A stretch of DNA of 64,000 nt from contig JAKSDK010001806.1 in assembly GCA_022360095.1 (NCBI GenBank), positions 186,001-250,000 of the forward strand, written 5' to 3'. Below are positions 62,828 through 64,000 of the stretch, piece after piece (position 1 is the stretch's first letter; every line of letters starts with the position of its first letter). The notes beneath the pieces are model-generated. The model had not been told where the DNA came from and searched no databases. It saw only the letters and a program-made list of their open reading frames with translations. A program made the position numbers and the translations under genes. Source of the DNA: Phycisphaerales bacterium (GTDB lineage Bacteria > Planctomycetota > Phycisphaerae > UBA1845 > UTPLA1).

Positions 62828-63370
62828 CTAAAAATCACACGTAATCGGGGCGACTTTCGTGGCATGCGATGCTCGTTCGAAGATATAAATCACATTCGGA
62901 TTGTCGCCGCGGACACCAATCAAATCGCGATACACGTTTTGCCATCGCTGTTTTGGCTGATGGTCGACGTCCTGGTAATCGGCAAAATAGCCGTCTCCTA
63001 CAGGAGAACTCGCCGTATTCAACGGCGTACGCTCTCGATGATTCACTGAATTTTGTTCCAACAGAAGTGACAATCCCACGACGGCCGCAGCGGTCAGAAC
63101 GGCACCCGCGGCCGCTACCCAGAACCCGCGTCGGGGTTGTTTCACTAAGATCTTCGCCGGCGCCGTATTGATGTCCGTTCGCAGCGCCTGCGCCGCAAGA
63201 ATGTCGTTTTTGTGATAGTCGTTGAACAAGTCCCTTGCTGCCGGATCGTTTGCCAGAATGCGATCCAGTTCAGCCTGCTCGACTGCGTCGATCTCCCCGT
63301 CCAGCCGACGACAGATCAGCCGCTCTATGCGTTCTTCGACATCTCTTGAGTTATCTCTTGCCGGGGTCAT
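62828..63370 (-). CDS. Putative membrane anti-sigma factor
   Basis: A 180-residue protein encoded 18 bases after the ECF sigma gene. The N-terminal cytoplasmic part has VEERIERLICRRLDGEIDAVEQAELDRILANDPAARDLFNDY, the length and pattern of a zinc-finger-less anti-sigma domain (one Cys only, so not ZAS). A membrane helix follows (GFWVAAAGAVLTAAAVVGLSLLL), then a periplasmic tail of about 70 residues (GYFADYQDVDHQPKQRWQNVYRDLIGVRGDNPNVIYIFERA). It would hold the neighbouring sigma factor until an envelope signal arrives. Confidence 0.75.
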   Translation of the reverse strand: MTPARDNSRDVEERIERLICRRLDGEIDAVEQAELDRILANDPAARDLFNDYHKNDILAAQALRTDINTAPAKILVKQPRRGFWVAAAGAVLTAAAVVGLSLLLEQNSVNHRERTPLNTASSPVGDGYFADYQDVDHQPKQRWQNVYRDLIGVRGDNPNVIYIFERASHATKVAPITCDF

Positions 63371-63388
63371 AAATTCTCGATTCCGTGC

Positions 63389-63985
63389 CTAATCATCTTT
63401 CAGGGCCGTGCGCAACAAACGCCGGGCTCGGACCAAACGTGTTTCAACCGTATCCACAGGCAAGGACATCGCCTCGCCGATTTCTGCATAGCTCCATCCT
63501 TCCAAATGTCGAAGGACGAAGGGTTCTCGATAGATGGGCGGAAGCCCCTTGATCGAATCAAGCACATGCTCGTGTCGCTCTGAGTCGATCAACTTGCGCG
63601 CCGGGTCGGAACGTCGGGCAACACCATGCCTTGCGGTTTCGAAGTCGGCGCGACCACGTCGCTCGCGAGCATCCTTGAGTCCCGCGTCGATGGCGGCATG
63701 CTTGGCCATTTTGTACAGCCAACTCCGCCATCGGGACGGGTCGACGAGTGTTTCGATCTGCTGCCACACATTGGTCCAGACGTGCTGAACGACGTCATCC
63801 ACTTGTGTCGGGTTTCCAATGGTGGCATAAACGACATTTCTCACCCATCGATCGTGGCGACGGACAAAAGCCTCGAGCGCACCGCGCTGTCCACGCTGAG
63901 CGGCCCTGATCAGGGCACGATCACCGTCATCGAAAACGGTTTGTGACAACCCGGCTCCATCGCTCATTGCGGTCAATCCGCTCAT
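63389..63985 (-). CDS. ECF-type sigma-70 factor
   Basis: A 198-residue ECF sigma factor. Region 2: DRALIRAAQRGQRGALEAFVRRHDRWVRNVVYATIGNPTQVDDVVQHVWTNVWQQIETLVDPSRWRSWLYKMAKHAAIDAGLK. Region 4: HVLDSIKGLPPIYREPFVLRHLEGWSYAEIGEAMSLPVDTVETRLVRARRLL. Region 3 is absent, as usual. ATG 63985 and ATG 63967 are both possible; the true start could be slightly outside certainty because the window ends 15 bases later. It heads an operon with a membrane anti-sigma and a PDZ protein. Confidence 0.9.
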   Translation of the reverse strand: MSGLTAMSDGAGLSQTVFDDGDRALIRAAQRGQRGALEAFVRRHDRWVRNVVYATIGNPTQVDDVVQHVWTNVWQQIETLVDPSRWRSWLYKMAKHAAIDAGLKDARERRGRADFETARHGVARRSDPARKLIDSERHEHVLDSIKGLPPIYREPFVLRHLEGWSYAEIGEAMSLPVDTVETRLVRARRLLRTALKDD

Positions 63986-64000
63986 CCTTACCACTACAGA

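Overview
The window looks like chromosomal DNA of a member of the Planctomycetota, possibly a Phycisphaerae-like lineage. The reasons are a secreted beta-propeller protein ending in a dockerin-like repeat pair, a short membrane protein with the planctomycete-style C-terminal motif ILASPVSLRD, the FloA/NfeD block, a sigma/PDZ secretion style, and moderate GC with short operons on both strands. This assignment rests on protein character only; no rRNA is present. The organism uses selenocysteine, because selD itself carries an in-frame TGA at the catalytic position.

Left part (1-11.6 kb): a GT4 glycosyltransferase; a secreted propeller/dockerin protein; a small Cys-rich lipoprotein that resembles a lipidated metallothionein; then a GAF/AAA+/Fis sigma-54 activator gene broken by one in-frame TAG. 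It is divergent from a gene set (VOC, DsrE-like, FMN-binding PNPOx-like, CDA-fold deaminase, periplasmic YHS protein) that begins behind a near-consensus -24/-12 promoter and an upstream inverted repeat. A DUF488 gene, a SpoIIE-type phosphatase and one CAU-anticodon tRNA follow.

Centre (11.7-31.6 kb): a lipoprotein, RNase E/G with its DUF2344 neighbour, a regulatory PTS operon (hpf-ptsN-ptsH-ptsI), a solitary three-domain RNA repair enzyme (Pnkp, no hen1 next to it), a large membrane protein overlapping cinA, gatB, the selenoprotein selD with a GNAT gene, and several lipoprotein or membrane genes.

Right-centre (31.6-50 kb): cysteine dioxygenase with a YeiH-type exporter (sulfur disposal), a REP/BIME-like 200-bp palindromic element, a sigma-70 family factor, a four-gene NfeD-NfeD-FloA-hypothetical operon, a receiver-like protein lacking its Asp, an aminotransferase, apt, HtrA, a CvpA-like protein, and three GspE/PilT-type ATPase genes in a row. 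One of these has lost its Walker A lysine and carries N-terminal membrane segments; another is fused to an FHA domain.

Right end (50-64 kb): DUF885 lipoprotein, DinG-like helicase, a retropepsin-like protease, thiS-thiG, a membrane protein divergent from a TPR protein, a secreted GH99-like/LamG protein, a DUF4242-methyltransferase fusion divergent from a TetR regulator, and an ECF sigma / anti-sigma / PDZ protein operon.

No insertion sequence, prophage or CRISPR array was recognised. The items most worth following up are the amber-interrupted sigma-54 activator with its intact target promoter, the pseudo-GspE, the lipidated metallothionein-like protein, the orphan Pnkp and the DUF4242-methyltransferase fusion.
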